DNA of 51,531 bases from CAYONM01 sp964405325 (lineage in GTDB: Bacteria; Planctomycetota; UBA11346): assembly GCA_964405325.1 (NCBI GenBank), contig CAYONM010000005.1, positions 1 to 51,531 on the forward strand, written 5' to 3'. Both the position numbers and the translations under genes were made by a program. Positions 15,672 to 25,301 of this stretch are shown piece by piece (positions within the stretch are counted from its first letter, which is position 1; every line of letters starts with the position of its first letter). The notes beneath the pieces were generated by a model that made no database searches, was not told the origin of the DNA, and saw only the letters and a list, made by a program, of their open reading frames with translations.

Positions 15672-17813
15672 ATGACCGACGCCCTTTCGCCCAGCCCTGC
15701 CATTCTCACCACCGTCATCAAACGCGACGGACGCAGCGTGCCCTTCACGGCCGAGCGTATCATCGCTGCCATCGCCAAGGCCGGGGCCGCCACCGGCGAG
15801 TACGATGCGCAGACCGCCCGCGCCTTGACCCGCTCGGTGCTTGCGATCTTGGCTCAGACCCACCCGCACGAGGCGGTGGAGGTGGAGACCATCCAGGACA
15901 CGGTCGAGGAGGTTTTGCTGGCCTCGCCCCATCGTGCCAGCGCCAAGGCCTACATCATCTATCGCGATCAGCACGCCCGCCTGCGAACCATCGCCGAGCA
16001 GGGGCGCGTCGATCTGCTCGACTGCTATCTTGGCCGGGCCGATTGGCAGGTGAGTGAAAATGCCAATATGGCCTGGTCCTTGCAGGGCCTCAACAATTAT
16101 GTCGCCAGCGAGGTGACGCGTACTTACTGGCTGCACCGCATCTATCCGCCAGCCGTGCGCCAGGCCCATCTGGAGGGCGATCTGCATCTGCACGATCTCA
16201 ACGCCCTCTCGGTCTATTGCGTGGGCTGGGATCTGGCCGATTTGCTGGAGCAGGGTTTCACTGGAGCCAGCGGCAAGGCCGAGAGCCGACCGGCCCGCCA
16301 TCTGCGCAGCGCTCTTGGGCAGGTTGTCAATTTCTTCTACACCCTGCAGGGCGAGGCGGCCGGCGCGCAAGCCTTTGCCAGTCTCGATACCTATCTGGCA
16401 CCCTTCATCCGTCATGATGGCCTGAGTGAGCGCGAGGTGAAGCAGGCGCTGCAGGAGTTCGTCTTCAATCTCAATGTGCCGACGCGGGTTGGCTTCCAGA
16501 CCCCGTTCACCAACATCACCTTGGACCTGGAGGTGCCGGCAGCGATGCGTGAGGAGCCGGTGCTCATCGGCGGCGAGCGGCAGAACGATACCCGTTACGG
16601 CGATTACCAGACGGAAATGGACCTGTTCAATCGCTGCCTGCTGGAGGTGTTGGCCGAGGGTGACGCCAAGGGACGGGTCTTCACTTTTCCCATCCCCACC
16701 GTCAACATCACCGCTGATTTCGCTTTTGACGATCCCCGCCATCGACCGCTGTGGGAGGCGACGGCCCGCTACGGCATCCCCTATTTCGCCAACTTCATCG
16801 GCAGCGACCTCTCCCCCGACGATGCCCGTTCGATGTGCTGTCGGCTGCGCCTCGACACCCGCAAGCTCGAACGCCGGGGCGGTGGTCTCTTCGGGGCCAA
16901 CCCGCTTACTGGTTCCATCGGCGTCGTCACCATCAACCTCGTCCGTCTCGGTCATCGCGCCGCCGGTGAAGAAGAATTCCTGACCCTGCTCGGCGAGCAG
17001 ATGGATCTCGCCCGTGATTCTTTGGAGATCAAACGCAAGGCCCTGGAGCGCCTCACCGACCAGGGGCTCTATCCCTACAGCGCCCACTACCTGCGCCACA
17101 TCAAGGAGCGCCTGGGGTGCTGGTGGCACAACCATTTCTCGACCATCGGCCTGATCGGCCTGCACGAGGGAATGTTGGCCCTCATGGGGGTGGGCCTCGA
17201 CGACGAGCGCGGCCGCGCCTTCGGCCTGCAGGTGCTCACCTGGATGCGCAAACGCCTGGCCGATTACCAGGAGGCGACCGGCCATCACTACAACCTGGAA
17301 GCCACCCCGGCCGAGGGCACCGGTTACCGGCTGGCCCGCCTGGATTGCGAACGCGGTTACGGCCTGTCTGGGGTCGAGCCCGAGGATGCGCCCTGCTACA
17401 CCAACAGCTCGCAACTGCCGGTCGAGCACACCGACGACATCTTCGCCCTGCTTGATCACCAGGACGCCTTCCAGCAGAGCTACACCGGCGGCACGGTGAT
17501 GCATGTCTACCTGGGTGAGGCCAACGCCGACCCCGAGGCGGTGGCCGCCTTCGTACGCTGCGTCTGTCAGCGTTACCGCCTGCCCTACATCAGCCTCACC
17601 CCGACCTTCTCGATCTGCCCGCAGCACGGTTATCTCTCGGGCCGGCACGACAGCTGTCCGCATTGCGGTGGGGCCTGCGAGGTCTACAGCCGGGTGGTTG
17701 GCTACCTGCGCCCGGTGCAGCAGTGGAATACCGGCAAACAACGCGAGTTTGGCCGTCGTCGCACCTTCTCCCTGAGTGGGGTACAGGCGGCCGGGATCGG
17801 AGCCGCCTCGTGA
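15672..17813 (+). CDS. nrdD: Anaerobic (class III) ribonucleoside-triphosphate reductase
   Basis: The 713-residue enzyme reduces ribonucleoside triphosphates to deoxy forms without oxygen, using a glycyl radical. An ATP-cone regulatory domain occupies about residues 10-110 (VIKRDGRSVPFTAERI). The catalytic barrel follows. A four-cysteine zinc site near the C-terminus includes C649, C662 and C665, and the radical-bearing Gly677 sits in RVVGYLRP, 37 residues from the end, as in other NrdD proteins. An AGGAA sequence precedes the ATG at 15672. Its stop overlaps the GTG start of nrdG by four bases. It is controlled by the NrdR-like sites and B12 riboswitch upstream, which suggests that a B12-dependent NrdJ is encoded elsewhere in the genome. 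Confidence 0.97.
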   Translation: MTDALSPSPAILTTVIKRDGRSVPFTAERIIAAIAKAGAATGEYDAQTARALTRSVLAILAQTHPHEAVEVETIQDTVEEVLLASPHRASAKAYIIYRDQHARLRTIAEQGRVDLLDCYLGRADWQVSENANMAWSLQGLNNYVASEVTRTYWLHRIYPPAVRQAHLEGDLHLHDLNALSVYCVGWDLADLLEQGFTGASGKAESRPARHLRSALGQVVNFFYTLQGEAAGAQAFASLDTYLAPFIRHDGLSEREVKQALQEFVFNLNVPTRVGFQTPFTNITLDLEVPAAMREEPVLIGGERQNDTRYGDYQTEMDLFNRCLLEVLAEGDAKGRVFTFPIPTVNITADFAFDDPRHRPLWEATARYGIPYFANFIGSDLSPDDARSMCCRLRLDTRKLERRGGGLFGANPLTGSIGVVTINLVRLGHRAAGEEEFLTLLGEQMDLARDSLEIKRKALERLTDQGLYPYSAHYLRHIKERLGCWWHNHFSTIGLIGLHEGMLALMGVGLDDERGRAFGLQVLTWMRKRLADYQEATGHHYNLEATPAEGTGYRLARLDCERGYGLSGVEPEDAPCYTNSSQLPVEHTDDIFALLDHQDAFQQSYTGGTVMHVYLGEANADPEAVAAFVRCVCQRYRLPYISLTPTFSICPQHGYLSGRHDSCPHCGGACEVYSRVVGYLRPVQQWNTGKQREFGRRRTFSLSGVQAAGIGAAS

Positions 17814-18487
17814 GCCTGCCGATCGCCGCCTTCACCCCGCTGACCCTGAGCGACTACCCGGCCCATGTCGCGGCCATGGTCTTCCTGCGCGGGTGCAGCA
17901 TGCGTTGCCACTACTGCCATAACCGCGAGCTGCTCTGCGAGGGTGACACCATCCCCGTGGATCAGGTGGTGCTGGCCTTGACCACTTTGAGCGGCCGCAT
18001 CGAAGGCCTGGTGATCACCGGCGGCGAGCCCTGTCTGCACGGCGAGTTGCCGGTTTTTTGCGCCCTGGTGCGGGGCCTGGGGCTCAAGGTCAAACTCGAT
18101 ACCAACGGCGCTCACCCTGACCTGCTGACCGGCCTCCTGGCCGAGAACCTGGTCAATCATGTCGCCCTCGACCTCAAGGCCGCCTGGGCCTCCTATGATC
18201 GGGTCACCGGCAGCCAGGGCCTGGCCCCGGCGGTGCAGGCCAGCCTTGCCGCCCTGCGCCACCATGCCGTCCCCTACGAACTGCGCTCCACCCTCAGCGA
18301 CGCCGACCACGATGCTGATGACTTGGCAGACCTCCGCAGCCAGGTGCAGCCGGGCGAGCGGTGGTTCCTCCAGCCCTGCCGGCCCACTCCAGGCTGCAGT
18401 CACAACCGTCCGCCAGCACCGCAGCTCATCGAGAGCTGCCGCGACCGGGCCCGCGAATCCGGCGTGGTGTGCGCGATCCGGGGGTAA
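17810..18487 (+). CDS. nrdG: Anaerobic ribonucleotide reductase activating enzyme (radical SAM)
   Basis: A 225-residue activase that uses S-adenosylmethionine and a 4Fe-4S cluster to install the glycyl radical on NrdD. The cluster motif CSMRCHYC places cysteines at 29, 33 and 36, and the SAM-contact segment VITGGEPCLH is intact. The frame is open much further upstream, but the GTG at 17810 overlaps the nrdD stop (GTGA) and gives the normal N-terminus and length, so it is chosen. The stop codon TAA (18485-18487) lies in the first bases of a family C repeat. Confidence 0.95.
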   Translation: MSLPIAAFTPLTLSDYPAHVAAMVFLRGCSMRCHYCHNRELLCEGDTIPVDQVVLALTTLSGRIEGLVITGGEPCLHGELPVFCALVRGLGLKVKLDTNGAHPDLLTGLLAENLVNHVALDLKAAWASYDRVTGSQGLAPAVQASLAALRHHAVPYELRSTLSDADHDADDLADLRSQVQPGERWFLQPCRPTPGCSHNRPPAPQLIESCRDRARESGVVCAIRG

Positions 18488-18621
18488 GGGCCCGTCAAAA
18501 AAAACATTACATTTCGCTTGATCTTTTGCCGCCCTTCTGCGTTGCTTATCGCTCATCGCGCCTTGAAGGATCGACAAAATCTCTGCGCGATCTGTAACGT
18601 TTATTACTTTCCGCACCCTAA
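18485..18621. repeat. TA-flanked MITE-like repeat, family C, copy 1 (inverted, shortened)
   Basis: This is the inverted equivalent of the copies at 20058 and 45490, shortened to about 136 bp by loss of roughly 25 bases from its centre. It runs from TAAGGGCCCGTC to CCGCACCCTAA. The ends are imperfect inverted repeats sharing AAATAAAC-type and TTACA blocks. The first TAA serves as the stop codon of nrdG. Confidence 0.85.
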
Positions 18622-18671
18622 CGTCACTGCCGCCAAGGTGGTGACGCCTGCAACAAGGAAATGGATTCCCC

Positions 18672-20060
18672 ATGAGCGACTATGATGTGATCGTGATCGG
18701 CGCCGGCCCCGGCGGCTATATCTGCGCCATTCGTCTGGCCCAACTCGGCAAAAAAGTTGCCATTATCGAAAAACGCGACGCCACAGCCAAACGTGGCCCG
18801 TCCCTGGGCGGCACCTGCCTGAACGTGGGCTGTATCCCTTCCAAGGCGCTACTAGACAGCTCTGAGCACTTCTACAACGCCGGCAAACATTTCGCTGAAC
18901 ACGGCATCCGCTGCGAGCAGCTGGAGCTGGATCTGGCGCAGATGATGAAGCGGAAACAAAAAGTGGTCGCAGGCCTGACCGCCGGCGTCGCCTTTCTGAT
19001 GAAGAAAAACAGTATCACCGTGATCGGCGGCGAGGCCCAGCTCGGCGACGGCACCGACGTGGTGGTGGACGATACCACCTACACCGCCGGCGCGGTGGTG
19101 CTGGCCATGGGCTCGGAGGCCAGCCCGCTGCCGCCCCTGCCCTTCGACGGTAAACGTATCGTCAGCAGCACCGAGGCTCTGGAACTGACGCAGGTCCCCG
19201 AACGCCTGGTGGTCGTCGGCGGAGGCGTCATCGGCCTGGAAATGGGCTCCATCTGGGCCCGTCTGGGCGCCCAGGTCGAGGTCCTGGAATTCATGCCCAG
19301 CATCGTGCCGGGCATGGACACCGAACTGACCGCTGCCCTGCAGAAATCACTGACCAAACAGGGCCTCCGCTTCCACCTGCAGCATCAGGTCACCGGCGAT
19401 GATGGCAGCGCGGTCACCGCCACCGATGCCAGCGGCGCGGAACAACGCTTCGAATGTGACCACGTACTGGTGGCCGTGGGGCGTCGCCCGGCCAACGCCA
19501 GCTTGGCAGATGCCGGCATCCTGCTGGACGAGCGTGGTTTCGTCCAGATCGACAAACGCTTCGGCACCAGCCGCCCGGGCGTGTATGCCATCGGCGACCT
19601 GGTCCTCGGTCCGATGCTGGCGCACAAGGCCGAAGCAGAGGGCCTGGCGGTGGCCGAAGTGATTGGCGGCCTGCCGACCAGCCACGACGCCGACCTGATC
19701 CCCGGCGTGGTCTACACCCACCCCGAGCTGGCCGGCATTGGCCTGAGCGAAGAAAAGGCCAAGCAGCGCGGCATCGCGGTCAACATCGGCCGCTTCCCTT
19801 TCATCGCCAATGGCCGCGCCAAGGCTACCGGCGAAGTGGATGGCCTGGTCAAGGTCCTGGCCAACGCCGAAAGCGACAAACTGCTGGGCGTGCACATCCT
19901 CGGCCCCCACGCCTCGGACCTGATCGCGGAAGCGGTCACCGTGATGAGCTTCGGCGGCTCCGCCGAAGACCTGGCCCGGGTCTGCCATGCCCACCCGACC
20001 TTCTCCGAGGGCCTGAAGGAAGCCGCGCTCGATGCCAATGGGCGGATCCTGCACGGCTAA
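18672..20060 (+). CDS. lpdA: Dihydrolipoamide dehydrogenase (E3)
   Basis: A 462-residue FAD-dependent disulfide oxidoreductase that re-oxidises dihydrolipoamide in 2-oxo-acid dehydrogenase or glycine cleavage complexes. It has the N-terminal FAD-binding motif VIGAGPGGY, the redox disulfide in GGTCLNVGCIPSK, the NAD-binding GGGVIGLEMG and the C-terminal catalytic HAHPTFSE. AAGGA lies upstream of the ATG at 18672. No partner subunit gene is nearby. Inverted family C copies lie on both sides, and its stop TAA (20058-20060) is the first three bases of the downstream copy. Confidence 0.96.
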   Translation: MSDYDVIVIGAGPGGYICAIRLAQLGKKVAIIEKRDATAKRGPSLGGTCLNVGCIPSKALLDSSEHFYNAGKHFAEHGIRCEQLELDLAQMMKRKQKVVAGLTAGVAFLMKKNSITVIGGEAQLGDGTDVVVDDTTYTAGAVVLAMGSEASPLPPLPFDGKRIVSSTEALELTQVPERLVVVGGGVIGLEMGSIWARLGAQVEVLEFMPSIVPGMDTELTAALQKSLTKQGLRFHLQHQVTGDDGSAVTATDASGAEQRFECDHVLVAVGRRPANASLADAGILLDERGFVQIDKRFGTSRPGVYAIGDLVLGPMLAHKAEAEGLAVAEVIGGLPTSHDADLIPGVVYTHPELAGIGLSEEKAKQRGIAVNIGRFPFIANGRAKATGEVDGLVKVLANAESDKLLGVHILGPHASDLIAEAVTVMSFGGSAEDLARVCHAHPTFSEGLKEAALDANGRILHG

Positions 20061-20219
20061 GGGTGCGGAAAGAAATAAAGGTAGCAGATCGCGCAGAGAT
20101 TTTGTCGATCCTTCAAGGCGCGAAGAGCGAGCATATCGAGTATATGTAAGCGATAAGCAACGCAGAAGGGCGGCAAAAGATCAAGCGAAATGTAATGTTT
20201 ATTTTTTGACGGGCCCTTA
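20058..20219. repeat. TA-flanked MITE-like repeat, family C, copy 2
   Basis: A 162-bp element, TAAGGG to CCCTTA, with imperfect terminal inverted repeats of about 26 bp (about 20 positions match) and a further internal palindrome around CATAT and ATATG near 20132-20146. It occupies the whole space between two convergent genes, and its two ends supply both stop codons (lpd on plus, hexokinase-like on minus). It is nearly identical to 45490-45651. Confidence 0.88.
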
Positions 20220-21578
20220 GCTCTGACGTTGTATGGCACTGGCCGCCATGCAAATGGTGGCAGTGCCAATGGCAGAATAATCCCAACGGTCACAACCCAC
20301 AGCCATAACCGGCTCGCAGCTCGGTTGTAGGTCGATGCGGGGCATCGTGGGAACCGACTGGCCGATGGCCTTGAACCAGGTTACGTTTGCCCGAATCGCC
20401 TGCAGCCGCTGCTGGATCCGCGGAATGATCAGCGGATCACGGGCGATGCTTCCCTCCAGAAACAAGCGCACGCCTTCACCACCCTGCCGCAGCAGCGTAA
20501 CCAGAACAGAATGAGCCAGGCAATCGATACCGCGCGGAATCATGGCTGCTGCCAAAGACTGCAGGAGCGCAAGGTCCACAGCACTGCAGGTCTTCTGTAA
20601 TTCGGCCAGGCCAGCCTGCGGACCTGCTTCCGGCAGGGTGCTGGCCCACAGGTCGAAGACGAGCTTGGAGTCATGCGGATTCGACAGCCAAGCGGTCGAG
20701 TCGAACGAATCCAGGCCCAGCCCCTGGCCCTTTGCCCAGGCCACCGCACGACCAAATCCACCATAGACCCCCTTGCCAGCGATGGTGAATTGATACTGAC
20801 ACCTATCGGTCTGCGCTGGTGGCCACAGCTCATCATCTGCCAGAATCGGCGCTTGTCCGGTTACCACGAAGGCGCGCTCGTCGCTCGTCGCCAAGCCGGT
20901 GCCGCAGACCAGCAGCTGAGTGGCCTCCGTACTGGCGGCATCGCTCAGACTGAGCGCACCGTGATGGGCCAAGACGCCATCCGAGGCGACCAGAATGCGA
21001 GCACGCTGCACACCGTTCTGTTGCAGCCAGGTCTGCAGGCGGTTATGGAATGCTGCCTGCTTTTGGCACTGAGCCATGTCACGGCAAATGAAGTCGGTAA
21101 TGGTCGGTACTTTGCTGGGATGAAAGGGCACCCCGTCGATCAGAGCAACCGGCAGCGCCACACCGATAACCGGGCATTCGCTGTGCCGGAGATAGGCCGC
21201 GGTGTCGGGATGCGCGAAGAGCAGGTCCTGCAGCCAGTCTTGCCAAGGCCGAGGCTGCGCTGGGTTTTTCCCGGCGCGGCAATGCGACACCTGCACCGTT
21301 CCACCACGCCGACTGGCCAACAGACACTTATGGTTGCTGCCACCCACGGATATGGCGAGTACCGGGTCGTGATCCTGAAAGACCGCCGGCCGCGCCTTGG
21401 CGACGGCAAAATGCGGCGTCAGGCCGGTTTCGAGTATTGCGAACCGGCCACGCTGATAACATGTCCATAACTGCTGGAGATCATCGTCGGGATCATAACA
21501 AAAGCGCCGTTGGATCCGCTCGAGACGAGCAGTCAATCCGGTATCAGAAAATGCTGTCATACTGGTATGACAAGTCAT
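20217..21578 (-). CDS. Hexokinase-like protein (ASKHA fold)
   Basis: A 453-residue protein of probable sugar-kinase fold. The segment AISVGGSNHKCLLA resembles the phosphate-1 loop of hexokinases (usually a DLGGTN-type motif). GVALPVALIDG followed by HPSKVPTITDF resembles the hexokinase sugar-binding loop, VASDGVLAHHGA the catalytic Asp loop and VCGTGLATS the later glycine loop. The first loop has S where hexokinases have D, so activity is uncertain. Start 21578 is the first ATG; 21560 is an alternative, and neither has a clear ribosome-binding site. It is convergent with lpd, with the family C element between them. Confidence 0.6.
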   Translation of the reverse strand: MTCHTSMTAFSDTGLTARLERIQRRFCYDPDDDLQQLWTCYQRGRFAILETGLTPHFAVAKARPAVFQDHDPVLAISVGGSNHKCLLASRRGGTVQVSHCRAGKNPAQPRPWQDWLQDLLFAHPDTAAYLRHSECPVIGVALPVALIDGVPFHPSKVPTITDFICRDMAQCQKQAAFHNRLQTWLQQNGVQRARILVASDGVLAHHGALSLSDAASTEATQLLVCGTGLATSDERAFVVTGQAPILADDELWPPAQTDRCQYQFTIAGKGVYGGFGRAVAWAKGQGLGLDSFDSTAWLSNPHDSKLVFDLWASTLPEAGPQAGLAELQKTCSAVDLALLQSLAAAMIPRGIDCLAHSVLVTLLRQGGEGVRLFLEGSIARDPLIIPRIQQRLQAIRANVTWFKAIGQSVPTMPRIDLQPSCEPVMAVGCDRWDYSAIGTATICMAASAIQRQS

Positions 21579-21658
21579 CAGTCCGGCATGGCAATCAATT
21601 TCATGACTACTTGAGCCTGCGTGAAATACGCAGCTCGCTCAAACCCAGTCTGTTGACA

Positions 21659-24600
21659 TCACTCTTCGATCACGATCCGGAAGCCTAAATAGCGACTGCG
21701 CAGATCTGGGTCCAGCGCCGTCCGGTTGGCAATGCGTATGGCATCTATGTTGTCATTCCAGCCACCGCCACGCGCTACCTTCTTACTGCCCTTCTCTACC
21801 AAGGGATCCTCCCGCAGATTGGCGATGTTCTCCTGATACGAATCAGCAGTCCACTCCCAGACGTTGCCCAACGTATCGTGCAGACCCCAGGCATTGGCCT
21901 GCTTGAATCCTATGGCGTGCGTCTCGTATTTGCTGTTACCACGGAACCAAGCGACTTCCGCGATCACTTCGGGCGACCACTCGCCACCAGCACGACAAGC
22001 ATATTCCCATTCCGCTTCGGTGGGAAGGCGGATGACCGCATGATCATAACGCTCCTGCAGTTTACTGATGAAACGCATGGCTTCATGCCAGTTCACCTGT
22101 TCCACTGGGCCATCACCACGCTCGAACTTGGACGGGTTGCGACCGATGATGCGAAGATACAAGCGTTGCGTCACCTCACGGTCGGCCATCCAGAAACCCT
22201 TGCTCAAACGTACCGGATGTTGCGCTTCATCCGCATCGCGATCCCGTTCATTTTCGGGCGAACCCATCTGAAACTCGCCCGGTGGGCACCAGCGGAAACG
22301 CACAATGCTGTCGTCCACCTTCATATCGGCCCAGCGTCCGAATCGGTCTTCATCGGCGGCTATGGACCAACTGGGCCGATCACTCACCAGTTCGTCTTCG
22401 ATCGTGACCAAAAACGACTTCAACTCCTGGGCCTGTGGTGAGGTTTCCCCCAGCAAGCGCATGGCGACAGGCAACAGGTCCTGCGCCTGACTCCGACGGT
22501 CCTTTCGCGCGCTGATTTCACGCAGCTCCACCATGGCCTGTTCCAGCTGCTGCACCGCTTGCAACTTCTGGCTCCAGCGTGCGACATCGGCATCCGATTC
22601 ACCGACCAGTGCCGTCAATCGTTGCAGATCATCAGGCGCTCCCGGATCGATGGACTTGGCCTGGTTCAACGACTGGAGTCTGTTTTTGAGCAGGCCGACT
22701 TCCTCCAACTTGTCCCGACGGCTGCGCAAGAGATCAGCATCGTGATAGGGATTGGCGGCATACTCCTGAAGGAGGGTCGCGAGACCGGCTGGTATCGGCG
22801 CCACGTCGTCCAGCACGGCGGTCTCGCGAGCCAGAGTCTGACTGCGTTCCCAAATCTGCAGCCGTTGTCGTGCCTGGATCAGGACCGCATCATCCAAGGG
22901 AACCAAAAGAGCGTATTCACGCAGGGCCTCAGACCAGGTTTCGTCCGGCGTGATACCAGACAGTTTCTGGCGCAACTCATTATGCCGCTCATGCGCACGA
23001 AGCCGTTCGCGAGCCTGGACCACCATCGGATGCTGTTCGCTGGCCACCTCGGCGTAGGCATCGCAGGCCGCACGCAGCTGGACCGGATCATGAGTGGGGT
23101 CAGCCAAGGCATCGCTCAACCGCTTATGCAGATGCAATCTCTTCTGCCACCGCACCACATCCGCATCGCCAGCTCCCACCAATTCCGACAACCGAGCCAG
23201 CGTAGCGGCGTCGGCCGTGGTGATTTCGCCGGCCTGATCAATGCGCTCATGCAACAGCTTCCGCAAGCGCCGAGCCTCGGCAGTCTGGTCCTGGCTAGTG
23301 GCCAAAGCGACAACTCGATTGTCGTCGGCTCCAAGCACCAGTCGCAGCCACTGCAGGCAGCTCTGAACGCGCTGACTCTGGCCCGCCGCAATGGCCTGCT
23401 CGGCCAGGGACAAGACCGCATCGCCATATCGATCCGATGCCCAGGTACGCACATCCTTGAGGCTGGTGGCCACCGGCGCTGCCACCTGTTGTTGCTCCAC
23501 CACAGCGGCCGCGGCTGCGATATCATCGGCATCCATGGCCTGTTTAAAACGGGTCTGCAGGGATTGCAGAAGTTGCGCTTCACGCTTGGCAGCAAAAAAG
23601 GCGCTCAGAATACGCGGCTCATGATGCGCCAGGCCTGCCGCCAGAAGACGTGCCGCTTCCGGATGCCGCGGCGCAGCGATGGCCTGGTCCAGTTCAATGA
23701 AGCGGGCCTGGATCGCCTCCGGCAACAGATTGAAAGCCGTGTCGATGACATCCTGCCGTTGCTGCTCCTCAGCCTGCTGCAGGAGGTCTTCAACCGTGGG
23801 CCAGTCACCTTGCTCCACCGCCAAGGTGATACCAGTTGGACTCAGCTCCGCCTTCGGTTCCGGATCTGGGACCTCTGGATCTAACTCCGGCGCTGGTGTC
23901 ACCACCGGCTCTGGCGTCACCACCGGCTCCGGTGACCGATGGTGCAACCAGAACCATACCCCGCTCCCCGCAACCAGCGCGACCAACACCAGGGCAAGCA
24001 ACCAATGACGACCACCACCGACTGGAGCAGCGGTGTTGGTGGGCTTCAACGGGGTTTTGGGAGTCGTGGGGTCCATTGGTACCGTCAAGGCTTCGGCACC
24101 TGGCATCACGGTCACATCGTCAGCCGCGTTGCCCTGATTGGCGTGGATCAACGCCAGGCGGAACTCCGCCGGGGTGTCGAATCGTTGTCCCCGGTCCTTG
24201 GCCAGCGCCCGTTTGATCACCTCCCATAATGCTGGTGGGACGTCACTGCGCACCTCACCGATATCCGGCGGTTCGGCATGCAGCACCTTATCGGTGACCG
24301 CATAGGGCGTGGATCCCCGGAAAGGCGGATTGCCGGTAAGGCAGGCATACAGGGTGGCAGCCAAAGCGTGGATATCAGAACGGATATCGATGTCGGCGAT
24401 GCCAGTGATCTGCTCGGGGCTCATGTAGGCCGGGGTGCCGATACCCAGACCGGTCATGGTCATCCGGTCGTCACCAGAAAGCTCCCGCGCCAAGCCCAGA
24501 TCACCCAATTTGGGGACCTGATTCTGATCCAGGAAGATATTCTGGGGTTTGATATCGCGATGGATCAAGCGGGCTTCGTGGATCGCCTGGAGGCCATCGG

Positions 24601-25249
24601 CGCACTGCGCAATGATGGTGACCGCCTGATGCATGGGCATCGGCCCCTGGCTGATCCACTGCGCCAAATCACCACCGCTGACGAACTCGAAGGCCATGAA
24701 CAGGACGCCATCACGAAAATCCGCATCATGGATACCGACGACGTTTCGATGGAAGACCTTGGCTGCCGCCCGAGCCTCACGCAGGAAGCGCTGCACGTAC
24801 TCCGGTTGGCTAGCGATGTGGGGCTGCATTACCTTCAGCGCCACCTGACGATCCAGGGTCTGATGCCGGGCCAGATACACGCAGCCCATGCCACCCTTAC
24901 CCAACTCGCGCTCGATGAAATACGGTCCGAATTGGCCGCCCGGCTGAATGCCGACGGCCATGCCACCGCCACCGGCATGGGCAGAAGTGGCCATGGTCAC
25001 CATGCCCGAGGGCTGGCGGGTCGGCGGCGTGGTGATGGTTGGCTGATGATGGAAGGTGGCCCCGGAAGTGGGCGTACCAGACTGCGCCGGAGATCCCGAC
25101 TGTGATGGCGTGCCCGGCTGCGCCGGCCGGGTTGGTGTCTGTCCGGCTTCCTGAGTCGGCTCGGCCCAGGGGACCGGGGCATAGCCATCGGCACCAGCGC
25201 CACCGGCTGGCAGGGTCTGATCATCATCGCGCGGGGGCTGATCGGTCAT
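21659..25249 (-). CDS. Membrane Ser/Thr protein kinase with C-terminal SUMF1-fold domain
   Basis: The 1,196-residue protein starts with a Pro/Thr/Gln-rich stretch (1-105) and a Hanks-type kinase domain (about 108-370): glycine loop GKGGMG at 117-122, Lys139 in VALK, HRDIKPQN from 230, and DLG instead of DFG at 250-252. One transmembrane helix follows (about 416-436, LLALVLVALVAGSGVWFWL), then a long helical extracytoplasmic region, and a SUMF1 fold from about 960 to the end (PPGEFQMGS, RGGGWNDN, LGFRIVIEE). The FGE cysteine pair is missing, so the SUMF1 part probably binds or senses rather than oxidising a cysteine. It lies 52 bases downstream of the barrel protein gene, so the two probably share an operon. 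Confidence 0.9.
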   Translation of the reverse strand: MTDQPPRDDDQTLPAGGAGADGYAPVPWAEPTQEAGQTPTRPAQPGTPSQSGSPAQSGTPTSGATFHHQPTITTPPTRQPSGMVTMATSAHAGGGGMAVGIQPGGQFGPYFIERELGKGGMGCVYLARHQTLDRQVALKVMQPHIASQPEYVQRFLREARAAAKVFHRNVVGIHDADFRDGVLFMAFEFVSGGDLAQWISQGPMPMHQAVTIIAQCADGLQAIHEARLIHRDIKPQNIFLDQNQVPKLGDLGLARELSGDDRMTMTGLGIGTPAYMSPEQITGIADIDIRSDIHALAATLYACLTGNPPFRGSTPYAVTDKVLHAEPPDIGEVRSDVPPALWEVIKRALAKDRGQRFDTPAEFRLALIHANQGNAADDVTVMPGAEALTVPMDPTTPKTPLKPTNTAAPVGGGRHWLLALVLVALVAGSGVWFWLHHRSPEPVVTPEPVVTPAPELDPEVPDPEPKAELSPTGITLAVEQGDWPTVEDLLQQAEEQQRQDVIDTAFNLLPEAIQARFIELDQAIAAPRHPEAARLLAAGLAHHEPRILSAFFAAKREAQLLQSLQTRFKQAMDADDIAAAAAVVEQQQVAAPVATSLKDVRTWASDRYGDAVLSLAEQAIAAGQSQRVQSCLQWLRLVLGADDNRVVALATSQDQTAEARRLRKLLHERIDQAGEITTADAATLARLSELVGAGDADVVRWQKRLHLHKRLSDALADPTHDPVQLRAACDAYAEVASEQHPMVVQARERLRAHERHNELRQKLSGITPDETWSEALREYALLVPLDDAVLIQARQRLQIWERSQTLARETAVLDDVAPIPAGLATLLQEYAANPYHDADLLRSRRDKLEEVGLLKNRLQSLNQAKSIDPGAPDDLQRLTALVGESDADVARWSQKLQAVQQLEQAMVELREISARKDRRSQAQDLLPVAMRLLGETSPQAQELKSFLVTIEDELVSDRPSWSIAADEDRFGRWADMKVDDSIVRFRWCPPGEFQMGSPENERDRDADEAQHPVRLSKGFWMADREVTQRLYLRIIGRNPSKFERGDGPVEQVNWHEAMRFISKLQERYDHAVIRLPTEAEWEYACRAGGEWSPEVIAEVAWFRGNSKYETHAIGFKQANAWGLHDTLGNVWEWTADSYQENIANLREDPLVEKGSKKVARGGGWNDNIDAIRIANRTALDPDLRSRYLGFRIVIEE

Positions 25250-25301
25250 GCTGCCGCTACCATGTCACGCCAGTGCGGGGACGCCAGTAGCCGATACGGG
25301 A

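Noticed and set aside
15588..17741. Antisense 717-codon frame opposite nrdD
   Set aside because: nrdD is certain from its zinc site and glycyl radical motif; the antisense frame is a codon-bias artefact.
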